A stretch of DNA of 64,000 nt from Leptospira kemamanensis. Lineage in GTDB: Bacteria; Spirochaetota; Leptospiria; Leptospirales; Leptospiraceae. This document shows, piece by piece, positions 29,556-39,680 of this stretch. The notes under the pieces are model-generated. The model saw nothing but the letters and a program-made list of their open reading frames with translations, made no database searches and was not told where the DNA came from. Position 1 is the first letter of the stretch. Each line of letters starts with the position of its first letter. The stretch covers positions 62,001-126,000 of the forward strand of contig NZ_RQGG01000028.1 in NCBI RefSeq assembly GCF_004769665.1, in the 5' to 3' direction. Both the position numbers and the translations under genes were made by a program.

Positions 29556-31292
29556 TTAGTCCGAATACAACACAGACTCTCTATTGGAAAATACAACCGA
29601 AGTTCCATTCGGAGCTACATATTGTTTTTTCCCATTCTCCCATTCCACAATCGTGTAATTGGATCCACGAAACACGATTTGATTTCCAGGGAATACATTG
29701 GCTTCCCAACCATCTCCATACCAACGGTAATTTCCTTTTTTCCAAAGGAAAAAATAAGATCCTTTTGGTCCTAAAAACTCCCCTTCTCGTTTTCCTGAAA
29801 AGTCTTCCACATTGGCTAAAAAGACACTCATCAAAGAAGGAATTTCATCATAGGACTGAATCTCTTTTGCAGATTCTTTGATCGAAAATCCCTTTTCCAA
29901 AAAGCTTTCAAATTCCTTTGGATTTTTAGGAGACATGATGGTAAATCCAAAAAGGGAAAGTGGTTTCGCATTCTTCAAAACATCCAATTTATCAGTCTCA
30001 AATTGTTTGATACTGTCTTTCAGTAAAGTATCGGCACTCACACCTGTAACTTTTTGTATCGCAATGGTTGAATCAAGTCCTAAACAAGTTTCCTTTTGGT
30101 AGGAAGTGATCGCCTCTTTTCCATATCGATCCTGGATATGTTTGACTAAGATGACACCAATCAGATAAGGAATGTTATCTTTGTATTTAGCATCTAACAA
30201 GGATTTGTAAGTTTTGGGAACTTTATTTTCACGGATTAATTTTTCAGTTTCTGCATACAACCAAACACGTTTCCTGTCACTGAAGCGGGATTCGATGTAA
30301 GATGCGAGTCCTTCCTCAAACCATGGATCCAAAATTTCTTGGTTAGGTGCTTTGCCTGTTTCTGCAATCGTTTTTAAACACGAGACTTGTTCTGCGTTTC
30401 TTGTCAGCTTTTGGAGAACCGTACTAAAATTTACCCGACGAAGTGAATCGGCATCAAAGTTTGCATTGCCCGTTTTTTCTGGCATCTGGTCGCCACAACA
30501 GAGGACAATCGCATCTTTGCCACCAAAACCCAACTCTTCCGAATGTGCTCCAAGCAGATCAAAACCGATATAGTCTTTTGCAGTTGCGTATTCATCAAAA
30601 AGTAGGACTGGAATTTTTCCCCGATTTTCAAATCCAAATTCATTTTTTAAATATAAAAAGAGTGATTTGGTTTTGACTTCCTCACCAAACACGCGTAAAT
30701 ACTCGTTCCACTTATCAGAACCATAAAAAACTAGATTTCCTACTTCCAACTTTGGTTTTCCCAATTGGGTTTCATTCACGAGTAGATAATTTTGGAACTC
30801 GAGTGGTTTTTGGTAGATGGTATCGTATTCTTTTCTGTGAGAAATCCAATACTTTGTGATTTTGGTATTGTCTGGATAATTCCAAACGAGTGTCGGTGAA
30901 CATCCATTACACGAACCAGGTGCAGGAGCAAACACAAATCCTATCCCTGTAGGAAAATCTAATTTAAAAATTCCTGTGGGCCATTCGGTAAATACACTTC
31001 CATCGGCACGTTTCCATTGGTAATGGTTTTTGGCCCATTGGTAAACTTCTCCCCCATCAGGCCCCGAATAATACCCAGGGGCTGCATCCAAAAAACCCAA
31101 TTTCAAATCTTCGAGTTTGGGTTCTTGGAGTTTTTCGGACTGGAAAAAACTGGTGGGAGCAGTTTCTCCAAAATCAAAATACAAAACTTCCGCTGTGCTC
31201 CCCCGTTTCAAGGGAACTGGTTTTCGTTCCGAATCAGAATAGAGAAAAGAAGCGATGAAAAATAAGAGGGATAGTGGAATAAGACGTTTCAT
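29556..31292 (-). CDS. Exported peptidase-MA-like protein lacking HExxH
   Basis: A 578-residue protein with a signal peptide (KRLIPLSLLFFIASFLYSDS). The middle (about residues 250-470) follows the gluzincin peptidase-MA layout: a helix where HExxH should be, then PWFEEGLASYIESRF with the second Glu region, then a YLIGVILVKHIQDRYGKEAI helix typical of the family. In the first helix I read FSTVLQKLTRNAEQ, with no HExxH, so the zinc site is absent and it is probably not an active protease. N-terminal and C-terminal parts contain repeated WEANVFPG- and MYQW-like beta segments and a Cys pair (SCNGC). The ATG at 31292 is chosen over a TTG nine bases earlier; no SD sequence supports either. Convergent with trxB. 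Confidence 0.6.
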   Translation of the reverse strand: MKRLIPLSLLFFIASFLYSDSERKPVPLKRGSTAEVLYFDFGETAPTSFFQSEKLQEPKLEDLKLGFLDAAPGYYSGPDGGEVYQWAKNHYQWKRADGSVFTEWPTGIFKLDFPTGIGFVFAPAPGSCNGCSPTLVWNYPDNTKITKYWISHRKEYDTIYQKPLEFQNYLLVNETQLGKPKLEVGNLVFYGSDKWNEYLRVFGEEVKTKSLFLYLKNEFGFENRGKIPVLLFDEYATAKDYIGFDLLGAHSEELGFGGKDAIVLCCGDQMPEKTGNANFDADSLRRVNFSTVLQKLTRNAEQVSCLKTIAETGKAPNQEILDPWFEEGLASYIESRFSDRKRVWLYAETEKLIRENKVPKTYKSLLDAKYKDNIPYLIGVILVKHIQDRYGKEAITSYQKETCLGLDSTIAIQKVTGVSADTLLKDSIKQFETDKLDVLKNAKPLSLFGFTIMSPKNPKEFESFLEKGFSIKESAKEIQSYDEIPSLMSVFLANVEDFSGKREGEFLGPKGSYFFLWKKGNYRWYGDGWEANVFPGNQIVFRGSNYTIVEWENGKKQYVAPNGTSVVFSNRESVLYSD

Positions 31293-31352
31293 GGGAGCCA
31301 AACTTTTTTGCCCCCAAGTTTCGCCCGTTTTTAGGACGCTGTCAAGAGGATT

Positions 31353-31841
31353 CTAAACAGCGTTTTGGTTTCGATAGGCGATCGCAATTTGTCCCGTACG
31401 GGAAATTTCACGAATTCCAAAAGGTTTTAACACAGCGATGATATTACTCACCTGACGAGAATTTCCTGAAAATTCGATGAGAAGGGAATCTTCCGTCATT
31501 TCTAAAATTTTCACATCGAACCCATTACAAATGGTGAGGGCTTCACTCCGATTGCTTTCGCTTATGGAAAACGAAACTAAAACGAGTTCCCTTTGTACGG
31601 AACTCGCATATGCCATATCTTGTACTCTTAACACATCAGGCAGTTTCAGGAGTTGGTTTTTCACCTGACCCACAACAAAGTCATCTCCATTCAGGACAAT
31701 TGTCATCGAAGACACTTCAGGGTTATCCGTAACACCTACGGCAATGGAATCGATGTTATATCCACGTCTGGTAAAAAGTCCAGACACGTGGCTCATCACA
31801 CCTGGATGGTTATTGACTAAAATACTCAGTGTATGTTTCAT
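31353..31841 (-). CDS. ilvN: Acetolactate synthase regulatory subunit
   Basis: A 162-residue small subunit that activates acetolactate synthase and confers feedback inhibition by valine. The N-terminal ACT domain ([33 protein letters not shown]) and the C-terminal domain ([40 protein letters not shown]) match IlvN/IlvH proteins. Its start overlaps the ilvB stop by four bases (ATGA), so the two subunits are made together. The final [18 protein letters not shown] segment is normal. IlvN and IlvH are not told apart here. Confidence 0.96.
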   Translation of the reverse strand: MKHTLSILVNNHPGVMSHVSGLFTRRGYNIDSIAVGVTDNPEVSSMTIVLNGDDFVVGQVKNQLLKLPDVLRVQDMAYASSVQRELVLVSFSISESNRSEALTICNGFDVKILEMTEDSLLIEFSGNSRQVSNIIAVLKPFGIREISRTGQIAIAYRNQNAV

Positions 31842-33544
31842 TTTTTCAATTTCCCCAAGTCTTTGAATTCGATGAGGTCTTGTTGTGATTTCCCAGCAGG
31901 AATCATTGGGAATACTTTTTCTTCTGCAGGGATCATCACTTCAATGAGGGCCGAACCACTATCTTTTAAGAAAAACTCTACCCCTTTGTCGATGTCTGAT
32001 TTTTTTTCAATCCTCATGGCAGGGATATCATAGGCCTCGGCAAGTTTGACAAAGTTTGGATTGTAAGTCCATTGGGATTCACTAAATCGTTCTTCATAAA
32101 ATAGTTCCTGCCATTGGCGGACCATTCCAAGAAAGTTATTATTAAAAAGTAAAATTTTTACACCTAACTTCGATTGCGCGATTGTGGCAAGTTCTTGGAT
32201 ACACATTTGAAAAGAACCGTCTCCTGTTACACAAATCACAGTTTTGTCTGGGTTTCCAAACTTCGCACCAATGGCTGCTGGAAGTCCATATCCCATAGTG
32301 CCAAGCCCACCGGAGGTAAGCCAAGTATTTGGTTTATCAAATAAATAATACTGAGCCGCCCACATTTGGTGTTGGCCTACATCCGTTGAAACAATTGCTT
32401 CCCCTTTGGTTTTTGTATACACCTTGTTTAAAAAATCTTGGGGTTTGATTGTATCACCGCTATTATCAAAATCAAGTGGGTGATTTTTTTTGAGTGTTTG
32501 GATGTTTTGGATCCACTCCGCACGGTCCCCACCCTTCACAAAAGGAAGGATTTCACGAATGGCATCTTTCAGATCCCCATGTAAGATGTGATCTACATTG
32601 ATGCGTTTGTTAAATTCAGCAGCATCGATGTCCACATGGGCACGCACCGCATTCGGTGCAAAGTCTTGGTATTTGGCAACACGGTCATCAAAGCGGGCTC
32701 CCAAATTGAGGATATAATCACATTCTAACACTGCTTTGTTGGCATAAGCAGTTCCGTGCATGCCAAGCATTCCCACAGACAAAGGGTGGGTTCCAGGAAA
32801 GGCACCGAGTCCCATGAGAGTTGTGGTGACAGGGGCATTTGCTTTTTCAGCAAGAGCTTTGATTTCAGCAGAGGCAAAGGAATTGATCGCACCACCACCC
32901 ACATAGAGTAACGGGCGTTTGGCTTGATTAAGTGCATCCGCAAATTCTTGTGGATCCCCTTTCACCTTTGGTCTTTCATAATGATGAGGAGCAATTTTTA
33001 AAGAAGATGCTTTCCGAACAGTTGTTTTACCCAATTGTACATCTTTGGGAAAATCGAGTAGGACCGGACCCGGCCTTCCTCCCATTGCAATTTTGATGGC
33101 TTCTTCAAAATGACGAGCCAGGTCATCTGCCTTTTTGATGAGGGCATTGTATTTGGTGATGGGAATTGTGATTCCAAAAATATCTGCTTCTTGGAAGGCA
33201 TCAGTTCCAATGGCATCAGTGGCGACCTGGCCTGTGATCGCAAGGATGGGAACCGAATCCATTTTAGCATCCGTAAGACCAGTGATTAAGTTGGTTGCCC
33301 CTGGACCAGAAGTGGCAATACAGACACCTAACTTCCCTGTGGAACGTGCATACCCTTCTGCCATGTGAATGGCACCTTGTTCATGGCGAACCAGGATGTG
33401 TTTGATTTTTTTGCTATGATAGAGTTCGTCGTAGAAAGGGAGAATGGCACCACCAGGGTATCCAAAGACAATTTCCACACCCGCTTCTTCCAATAATTCG
33501 ACCATAAGCCGGCCGCCAGTAATCGCTTCGGTTGTAGATGTCAT
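31838..33544 (-). CDS. ilvB: Acetolactate synthase catalytic subunit
   Basis: A 568-residue ThDP-dependent enzyme that condenses pyruvate (or pyruvate with 2-oxobutyrate) at the start of valine, leucine and isoleucine synthesis. Features are [19 protein letters not shown] with the catalytic Glu in the following [18 protein letters not shown], the FAD-binding middle domain, and the ThDP motif [17 protein letters not shown] with [12 protein letters not shown]. The ATG at 33544 is chosen because GGGGG lies eight bases before it; a second ATG at 33565 is not supported by a ribosome site. It forms an operon with ilvN. No leader peptide or T-box is seen upstream. Confidence 0.96.
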   Translation of the reverse strand: MTSTTEAITGGRLMVELLEEAGVEIVFGYPGGAILPFYDELYHSKKIKHILVRHEQGAIHMAEGYARSTGKLGVCIATSGPGATNLITGLTDAKMDSVPILAITGQVATDAIGTDAFQEADIFGITIPITKYNALIKKADDLARHFEEAIKIAMGGRPGPVLLDFPKDVQLGKTTVRKASSLKIAPHHYERPKVKGDPQEFADALNQAKRPLLYVGGGAINSFASAEIKALAEKANAPVTTTLMGLGAFPGTHPLSVGMLGMHGTAYANKAVLECDYILNLGARFDDRVAKYQDFAPNAVRAHVDIDAAEFNKRINVDHILHGDLKDAIREILPFVKGGDRAEWIQNIQTLKKNHPLDFDNSGDTIKPQDFLNKVYTKTKGEAIVSTDVGQHQMWAAQYYLFDKPNTWLTSGGLGTMGYGLPAAIGAKFGNPDKTVICVTGDGSFQMCIQELATIAQSKLGVKILLFNNNFLGMVRQWQELFYEERFSESQWTYNPNFVKLAEAYDIPAMRIEKKSDIDKGVEFFLKDSGSALIEVMIPAEEKVFPMIPAGKSQQDLIEFKDLGKLKK

Positions 33545-33655
33545 TCGTTTCCCCCCTATTGTCATTTCTGCAAAAAAGAGCCTGTTGTCAATGTTCTCAC
33601 GTTTTTGAGTCGATTTTTACTGTCTAAAAAGGAATGCTGAAAATTGGACCCTAAT

Positions 33656-34762
33656 ATGGAAAACGCCGAAATCGAAAAAACTCTAGAAGATGAAAAGTTC
33701 ACAAAAATAAAAGCTCTTGCAAAAGAAGCGTATCGTTTTCTCGACCAAGGCCGCTTCAAAGAAGCAAAAGAACGATTAGACATATTACTAGACGAAGATC
33801 CTTCCAATACATATGGGCTTGTTGGACTTGGTGATTATTATGCTAAAACAAAACAACCTGAACAAGCCATCCAATACTATCGCAAATGTTTGAGTGGTGA
33901 TAATACAAATAAGTTTTCCCTGATGGGACTTATGAATGCCTATCGGGATCTCAACAGCTTAAAAAGAATCATCGAAGTAGCTGAAGAATTTCACCACATA
34001 ACAATCACAGATGCAAGTATCTTATCTCGAGTAGCTGATGCTCATAGAAAATTAAAAAACTTCAAAGAGTCAGAAGTATATTATATGGAAGCTCTGCAAA
34101 TCAACCCCAATGACCAATATGTCATCGTGGGTCTAGGGCATTTGTATTTTGCCTGCCAACGATATGCTGATGCGATTCTTTGGTGGGAAAAACTCCTCGG
34201 TAGCCAACCAAACAATATCAAAATCCTAACTGAAATTGGAAATAGTTATCGCAAAATCAAAGATTTTGACAAAGCGATTCTTTATTACGAACGAGCCAAA
34301 GATCTCGATCCCAAAAACTTTTTTGCTCTTTATGGTCTCGCTGAATCTTACCGTGGGAAAAAAGATTTTAAAACTGCGATCACATATTGGGAAAAAATCC
34401 TCGAATCAGATCCAGACAACAAACTCATTATCAACCGTTATGCGGACTCACTCAGAGGTCTTGGCAATTATGACAAAGCCCTCGAATGTTTTAATAAAAT
34501 CCTGGCAAGTGGTGATGATTATTTCGCACTTCTCGGAAAAGCGGCCGCATTACGACTCATTGGTGACTTAGAAAAAGCAGAAGAAATTTATTTGGGACTA
34601 CTCTCCAAATCTCCAAACGATCCAAGACCTGCACTTGAGCTTTCAGATCTTTGGGATATAATGGGAAAAAAACCACAAGCCATCAAACTGTTAGAAGATT
34701 TGGCAAAGAAAAATCCTTCCAATGAAGCCATTCGCGAACGGATCGAATACTTAAAGGATTAG
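33656..34762 (+). CDS. TPR-repeat protein
   Basis: A 368-residue, cytosolic-looking protein without a signal peptide, built of about nine tetratricopeptide repeats (for example [80 protein letters not shown]). TPRs fold as helical scaffolds for protein contacts. It is divergent from ilvB and convergent with the MFS gene, overlapping 4 bp. A TTG twelve bases upstream is in frame; the ATG at 33656 is preferred. No partner can be named. Confidence 0.8.
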   Translation: MENAEIEKTLEDEKFTKIKALAKEAYRFLDQGRFKEAKERLDILLDEDPSNTYGLVGLGDYYAKTKQPEQAIQYYRKCLSGDNTNKFSLMGLMNAYRDLNSLKRIIEVAEEFHHITITDASILSRVADAHRKLKNFKESEVYYMEALQINPNDQYVIVGLGHLYFACQRYADAILWWEKLLGSQPNNIKILTEIGNSYRKIKDFDKAILYYERAKDLDPKNFFALYGLAESYRGKKDFKTAITYWEKILESDPDNKLIINRYADSLRGLGNYDKALECFNKILASGDDYFALLGKAAALRLIGDLEKAEEIYLGLLSKSPNDPRPALELSDLWDIMGKKPQAIKLLEDLAKKNPSNEAIRERIEYLKD

Positions 34763-35937
34763 GTGTTCGGTGCTTCGCTAATCGGCACAACCAAAAAGTA
34801 AACTAATACGAGAATGGCAAAAGCTCCTGTGACAAAAAAGGTAACAGGAGCTCCAAACTGAAACCAAATCCAACCTGCCACCAAACTGGCAAAAAATGTT
34901 GCTACACTTTGTAACGCGGTGTAAAATCCAATGGCAGATCCAACTTGGTTTTTATGAACAAGATTACTAATCCAAGCTTTGGAGATCCCTTCGGTGGCAC
35001 TCGCGTAAATTCCATAGAAAAAGAAGGCAACCCATAGATAATTGGTATCATCCATCCAACCCATCATTATGTATACCAACGCAAACAAAGTCAGTCCCAA
35101 TAGAAACATAGTTTTAAGCCCAATTTTGTCTGCAACGATTCCTAATGGATATGCAAAGATAGCATACACTAAATTGTAAAAGATATAAATCCCGATGACA
35201 GAAGGATCATTTAACCCCAATTCTTTTGCTTTGAGAATCAAAAATACATCGGAACTATTCCAAAAAGCAAACACAAGTAATCCAACAACTAACTTACGAT
35301 AATCGAGACTGGCATCTTTCCAAATCGAAACAAAGGAAAGAACACTTGGTTTTTTCTCATTTTTTATGATTTGAAATTCTTTTTCTCGCAATAAAAAAGT
35401 TAGACCAATCGATACAAGCCCTGGCAAAAAAGCTAAGTAAAACAAAACAATGTATTGGTTTGGATACAAATATAAGTAAATCAATGCAACACTTGGTCCG
35501 AGAACTGCACCCAATGTATCCAAAGATCGATGGAAACCGAACACTTGTGCTTTTGAAGTAGCGGTTGCTTCGTTTGCTAAAATGGCATCCCTTGCTCCTG
35601 TTCGGACTCCTTTGCCCAATCGGTCCAAGGTGCGAGCAAAAAAAACAACAATTGGAATTTGGCTGATCGCCAGTAAAGGTTTCGAAAAGGCACTTAAAGC
35701 ATACCCCATTTGCACAAAAGGAACACGTTTCCCTTTCAGATCTGAAAGATTTCCAAAATACCCTTTGCTATATCCGGCAACTACTTCCGCAACACCTTCT
35801 AAAAAACCGATGTAGAGAATCGAATACCCAATGGACCTCAGATAAATGGGTAAAATGGGGTATAACATCTCACTGGCGATGTCCGTAAACAAACTGACAA
35901 GAGAAAGAACCAAAACTGTTTTGGAAATTGTTTGCAT
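34759..35937 (-). CDS. Major facilitator superfamily transporter
   Basis: A 392-residue inner-membrane transporter with about 12 predicted membrane helices. The family loop motif between helices 2 and 3 reads [20 protein letters not shown], and the matching loop in the second half is [17 protein letters not shown]. The first half also carries the [21 protein letters not shown] segment found in a group of MFS proteins with wide bacterial distribution. The substrate is not deducible; drug or metabolite efflux is common in this group. Signs of an ordinary start: ATG at 35937, but the ribosome site is weak. Confidence 0.88.
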   Translation of the reverse strand: MQTISKTVLVLSLVSLFTDIASEMLYPILPIYLRSIGYSILYIGFLEGVAEVVAGYSKGYFGNLSDLKGKRVPFVQMGYALSAFSKPLLAISQIPIVVFFARTLDRLGKGVRTGARDAILANEATATSKAQVFGFHRSLDTLGAVLGPSVALIYLYLYPNQYIVLFYLAFLPGLVSIGLTFLLREKEFQIIKNEKKPSVLSFVSIWKDASLDYRKLVVGLLVFAFWNSSDVFLILKAKELGLNDPSVIGIYIFYNLVYAIFAYPLGIVADKIGLKTMFLLGLTLFALVYIMMGWMDDTNYLWVAFFFYGIYASATEGISKAWISNLVHKNQVGSAIGFYTALQSVATFFASLVAGWIWFQFGAPVTFFVTGAFAILVLVYFLVVPISEAPNT

Positions 35938-36013
35938 ATAGAAGGGATACTCAAAGTTGAACGGAAATGCAAATTTGGTTTTTAGAAACCACGTTTCTTC
36001 AATAGAAATAAAA

Positions 36014-36152
36014 ATGGTTTGTTTCCACCACCACCGTCCCCAGGGAACGATGGTTTGAAAAAGACCACCTTACGTGGTCAGTCGTGGTTGGAAGAAAACC
36101 ATCCCCCTTACGGAGCGATGGTTTGGGATGAAACCACACCCCTTACGGCGCA
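36014..36152. repeat. Degenerate 34-36 bp hairpin-forming repeat array (four units)
   Basis: Units begin at 36014, 36050, 36084 and 36118, and a fifth partial unit starts at 36153 inside the P83/100-like gene. Each opens with ATGGTTT (GTGGTTG in one), has an AAACCA- or GACCAC-type reverse complement 6-12 bases on, and most end in CCCTTACGG-like sequence. Unit 36118 carries TGGTTT, GGGATG, AAACCA, and unit 36050 carries GACCAC, CTTAC, GTGGTC. The stop codon of the P83/100-like gene (36143-36145) lies in the fourth unit. Confidence 0.65.
36058..36079 (-). terminator. Intrinsic terminator for the P83/100-like gene, within the repeat array
   Basis: GACCAC and GTGGTC (36063-36068, 36074-36079) form a perfect 6-bp stem with a five-base loop, and on the minus strand it leads into TTTTT. 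It lies 64 bp beyond the stop codon of the minus-strand gene. Confidence 0.65.
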
Positions 36153-37822
36153 ATGGTTTTGAGTAAACTTAAGTCTTCTTTTTTGAACACTTTGATGGTG
36201 GTTTTGTCCCCTTCTTTTGGTTTACCCGTTACATAGATTTTATCACCAAAGAAGGTGAGTTCTGAGTTTTCTTCTACCGGTTCTTCTGTTCGTTTTTCGA
36301 AGGTTAGATCCGATTTAAAACGAGATACATGGTATTTATCTTTTACCTTTTCAATCACGTAAATTTTATCATCGCGATTGATCATCGGTGTTCGCCAGAA
36401 AATATCGGCAGACTCACTTGTTTTTTTTACACCCAATTTATCAGGGTCAAGTAATACGAGTTTGTGTTTACGAGTTTCGACTTTTTCTCCGTCGTAACCT
36501 AAGACAAGCACACCTTGGTTTGCGATTTCTTTAAATTCCTTAGAACAAATATTATTGTAAGAACTTTTAAATAGCGCATCGTCTTTGGCAGGATCAATGG
36601 CCCAAAGTTCATTGGAATAATGTCCATCTGTATCATACTTGATGAACTTCATAAAAAGGATTTTGTTGTTCACAACATTATCACTTTGTTCTTCCTTTTT
36701 CTTCAGTTCTTCTTTTGTTTGTGCGAGTTCATTTTTTAATTCTTCGACTTTGGCTTCTACTTTTTGAACCGCATCTTCTTTTTTAGCACCATCACCTGAA
36801 GTGGTAGTTCCTGTTCGTGCTTCTTCTTTTTTAGCGATTTGTTCTTCTTTTTTACTTAACTCTTCTTTTTTAGCTTCTACTGCTTGTGTCTTTTGCTCAG
36901 TGTCTTTTTTTTCTTGTTCAATCTTTTTGATTTCTTCTGTTTTTTTCTCAATTTCCGTTTTGTTTTTTACCGGATCTTTTTTCAGTTCATTGAGGCTTGC
37001 CACAGCTTCCGCTTCTTGTTTTTTGAGAGAATCTTTTTTGTCTTGGAGATTCTTTCCTTCTTTTGCCACTTCTTCTTTTTTATCTTGCAATACCTTCTTT
37101 TCATCTTTCAGTTTATCGGTTTGCAACTTGTCCATTTTTTTGGCTTCGTCTTCCATCTTTTGTTTGGTGGCAGGATCTTTTTCTTTGTCCTTCACCGTTT
37201 TATTTACATCTTTTTCTAATTCATCAGTGGTGACATCTTTCCCACTGTCTTTTAAGATGTTTCCTTCAATCGGAATGATGATTTGTGTTTTGCCTGGCCA
37301 ATTTTTATAAACGGTATCAATCCCTAGTTTATCAGGAGATGTTACTTCCATGACACCAGCGGTGTATTTTTTTCCAAAGAATTTGGCATCCTTCCTGTGA
37401 GTGGCATTGTAATACAAAATGTACTGAGCGAGTGTTTCCGCATTTCCTGCTTTGTATTGGAAAGACTTTTCGATGTAAGATGCAAGAATCCTCGCAATGG
37501 AATTGACATGATCAAAACTTTGGTTTTCGGAAATAGAAAGAATGTCTGCTCCGAGTTTTCCATCGGCACCAGGAAGGATGCGTTGGATTTTCACTCCATC
37601 AGAATCGGCTGTGTTTTCTTTCGCTAACGTTTCTGCGAGTTTTTTACCCGTTTCTGTGTTTTCTTGTATGATGTCATCAGAAGCCTTACGTAAGGAACGG
37701 TTGATGAATTCAATTTTTTTGGAACCCTTGATTTCGGATTCTCCGAGTGGGGCTTTGGATTGGGCTGTCAGGGAAAAACCGACAACAATTAGACAAATGA
37801 TGATGGAACGAGAGATTCTCAT
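36143..37822 (-). CDS. P83/100-family exported coiled-coil protein
   Basis: A 559-residue exported protein (signal SIIICLIVVGFSLTAQS). An N-terminal domain (about 30-215) contains IEFINRSLRKASDDIIQENT and FDHVNSIARILASYIEKSF. A long charged coiled coil follows (about 215-380; KMDKLQTDKLKDEKKVLQDK, KKDTEQKTQAVEAKKEELSK). A C-terminal beta-rich domain holds repeated short strands (KILFMKFIKYDTDGHYSNEL, DDKIYVIEKVKDKYHVSRF), like a propeller. This order is that of the Borrelia P83/100 antigen family. The molecular function of that family is not known to me; it is likely periplasmic or at the cell surface. A terminator and hairpin repeats lie downstream; serC is divergent upstream. Confidence 0.75.
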   Translation of the reverse strand: MRISRSIIICLIVVGFSLTAQSKAPLGESEIKGSKKIEFINRSLRKASDDIIQENTETGKKLAETLAKENTADSDGVKIQRILPGADGKLGADILSISENQSFDHVNSIARILASYIEKSFQYKAGNAETLAQYILYYNATHRKDAKFFGKKYTAGVMEVTSPDKLGIDTVYKNWPGKTQIIIPIEGNILKDSGKDVTTDELEKDVNKTVKDKEKDPATKQKMEDEAKKMDKLQTDKLKDEKKVLQDKKEEVAKEGKNLQDKKDSLKKQEAEAVASLNELKKDPVKNKTEIEKKTEEIKKIEQEKKDTEQKTQAVEAKKEELSKKEEQIAKKEEARTGTTTSGDGAKKEDAVQKVEAKVEELKNELAQTKEELKKKEEQSDNVVNNKILFMKFIKYDTDGHYSNELWAIDPAKDDALFKSSYNNICSKEFKEIANQGVLVLGYDGEKVETRKHKLVLLDPDKLGVKKTSESADIFWRTPMINRDDKIYVIEKVKDKYHVSRFKSDLTFEKRTEEPVEENSELTFFGDKIYVTGKPKEGDKTTIKVFKKEDLSLLKTIAP

Positions 37823-37945
37823 TGTTTCCTCACGAAATTAGGTTTCAGATGCCCACAAGATTAACAACCTTTCCGATTCTGCAAAGCAAGTTTTAGAATA
37901 AAAATCTATTTACCAAGGGGTGGACATTCAAAATTCTGTGGGAGA

Positions 37946-39043
37946 ATGCCTACATTTACACACAGAGTCTTCAATTTTAATGCAGGTCCCGCCATGCTGC
38001 CCACAGAGGTCATGGAAGAGGCAAAGAGTGAGTTCCTCAATTTTAAGGGAACCGGAATGTCGGTTATGGAAATGAGCCACAGGGAAAAACATTTCCAATC
38101 GATTTTAGACGAATCCATCGCCGATTTACGGGAACTTTTGAATTTACCGTCCCGTTATGCAGTTGTTTACTTTCCAGGTGGTGCCACTTTACAATTTTCA
38201 GCGATTCCGTTTAATTATTTACAAGCGGGTGATTCTGCAGACTTCGCACTAACGGGCGTTTGGGCTAAAAAAGCCTTTGAAGAAGCAAAAAAATTCTATC
38301 CTAACGTTAAATCCATCTTCAATGGACTAGATTCCAAGTATATGGAACTTCCCACCATTACAGATGCTTCCGTCAATGACGGTGCAAAATACGTCTACAT
38401 CACATCGAATAATACCATTTATGGAACGCGTTACAAAACGTTTCCGAAATTGAAAAAAGCACCTCTCTTTGCGGACATGACAAGTGAGTTACTCAGTCGC
38501 AAACTTCCGATCGAAGATTTTTCTGTCATTTTTGCTGGAGCACAAAAAAACATTGGGCCATCTGGACTCACCCTTGTGATTTATGATAAAGAAAAACTTC
38601 CGCAAGTATCTCATCCCATTCCCAATCTTATGAATTTTGCTCTGATGGAAAAAAATGGATCGTTATACAATACACCTCCGACTTACTCCATTTACATTGC
38701 GGGTCTTGTATTTAAGTATCTGAAACGGAAAGGTGGACTTTCTGTCATGGAAGAAATAAACGAACGAAAAGCAAAAAAATTGTATGATGCCATCGATGCC
38801 TCTTCCTTATTTGATGCTCCAGTTCCAGAAGCGTTCCGATCTGCGATGAATGTTGTCTTTAGAAGTAGAAATGAAAGTTTGGATTCCAAATTTTTGGCGC
38901 TAGCCGAAGAACAAGGGTTTGCTGGTCTTAAAGGATACCGTGATGTCGGTGGATTTAGAGCCAGTATCTACAATGCCATGCCAGAAGAAGGAGTGGACGC
39001 TCTAATTTCCTTTATCAAAGAATTTGAAAGGACTCATGGGTAG
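37946..39043 (+). CDS. serC: Phosphoserine aminotransferase
   Basis: A 365-residue class V PLP enzyme that converts 3-phosphohydroxypyruvate to phosphoserine in serine synthesis and also serves pyridoxine synthesis. Hallmarks are NFNAGPAMLPTEVMEEAKSE, GMSVMEMSHREKHF, YFPGGATLQFSAIP and the Schiff-base Lys201 in IFAGAQKNIGPSGLT. The C-terminal HKGYRDVGGFRASIYNAMP-like segment is present. It is the first gene of a plus-strand run and overlaps the next gene by eight bases at its 3' end. Confidence 0.97.
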   Translation: MPTFTHRVFNFNAGPAMLPTEVMEEAKSEFLNFKGTGMSVMEMSHREKHFQSILDESIADLRELLNLPSRYAVVYFPGGATLQFSAIPFNYLQAGDSADFALTGVWAKKAFEEAKKFYPNVKSIFNGLDSKYMELPTITDASVNDGAKYVYITSNNTIYGTRYKTFPKLKKAPLFADMTSELLSRKLPIEDFSVIFAGAQKNIGPSGLTLVIYDKEKLPQVSHPIPNLMNFALMEKNGSLYNTPPTYSIYIAGLVFKYLKRKGGLSVMEEINERKAKKLYDAIDASSLFDAPVPEAFRSAMNVVFRSRNESLDSKFLALAEEQGFAGLKGYRDVGGFRASIYNAMPEEGVDALISFIKEFERTHG

Positions 39044-39680
39044 ATTCCAACTTTATCTCCTTTTTTTAGTTAGTTTAGGGGCATCTGGTATCCATTCCCA
39101 TTCTGTATGGATCCCAAAAGGAAACTTGGGATGGGAAGCAGCAAACAAATGTTACATTCCACTCTCCAAGGAAACTCTCACCAAAGCAATTAGTCCCAAC
39201 ATTCAAAATTTGGATCGGGCGAAGATGGCCATTTATGCCAAAGAGTCTGCGGAACTAAGATTAAACTCTTTGGACTGTATCTTAGACAACCTAAAACTAC
39301 CGGAATCAGAATTACCGATTGGGGAAGTTTTATCCCCCTCTTTAGAATCTGGATTTCAACTCGAAGAACATTTTTTCCAAGCGGAATGGAGAATCCTTTT
39401 ATCTGAAAGTAGACCTTACCCTTTGACACCAAGTGAACTTTCTCTTGCCAAACAGTGGTTAGAGTCTCACAATGAAATCAAACGAGAAATTTTGAATCTT
39501 ACCATCGAATATCTTTCCCTAAAAAATCCAAAATCCAAAAGGGATCGGTTTTTGGATCTTTTTACAGGATATTATGGAAGTATGCTCCGAGAAAAAGATA
39601 AGTTTTATCTCTCCCTCAGCATAGAATCGTATACATCATACACCGAAGCCCTAAAACAAAGAAAGGAAACATCCGAATGA
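39036..39680 (+). CDS. Exported protein of unknown function
   Basis: A 214-residue protein with a signal peptide (MGRFQLYLLFLVSLGASGIHS) and no recognisable domain. The mature part is helical and charged (KETLTKAISPNIQNLDRAKM, SLAKQWLESHNEIKREILN). The ATG at 39036 overlaps the serC stop; an in-frame TTG at 39024 is open but is not preferred. GAAAGGA before the ATG is a fair ribosome site. It overlaps rpiB by four bases (ATGA), so it is probably translated with serC and rpiB. I cannot assign a function. Confidence 0.6.
   Translation: MGRFQLYLLFLVSLGASGIHSHSVWIPKGNLGWEAANKCYIPLSKETLTKAISPNIQNLDRAKMAIYAKESAELRLNSLDCILDNLKLPESELPIGEVLSPSLESGFQLEEHFFQAEWRILLSESRPYPLTPSELSLAKQWLESHNEIKREILNLTIEYLSLKNPKSKRDRFLDLFTGYYGSMLREKDKFYLSLSIESYTSYTEALKQRKETSE

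Noticed and set aside
33545..33655. A T-box, leader peptide or attenuator before ilvB
   Set aside because: The divergent gap is only about 110 bp and holds no clear antiterminator, T-box sequence or run of branched-chain codons.
36801..37310. Long plus-strand frames opposite the P83/100 coiled coil
   Set aside because: Ser/Phe-rich output is typical of the reverse complement of a Lys/Glu-rich coiled coil, with no supporting start or motif.
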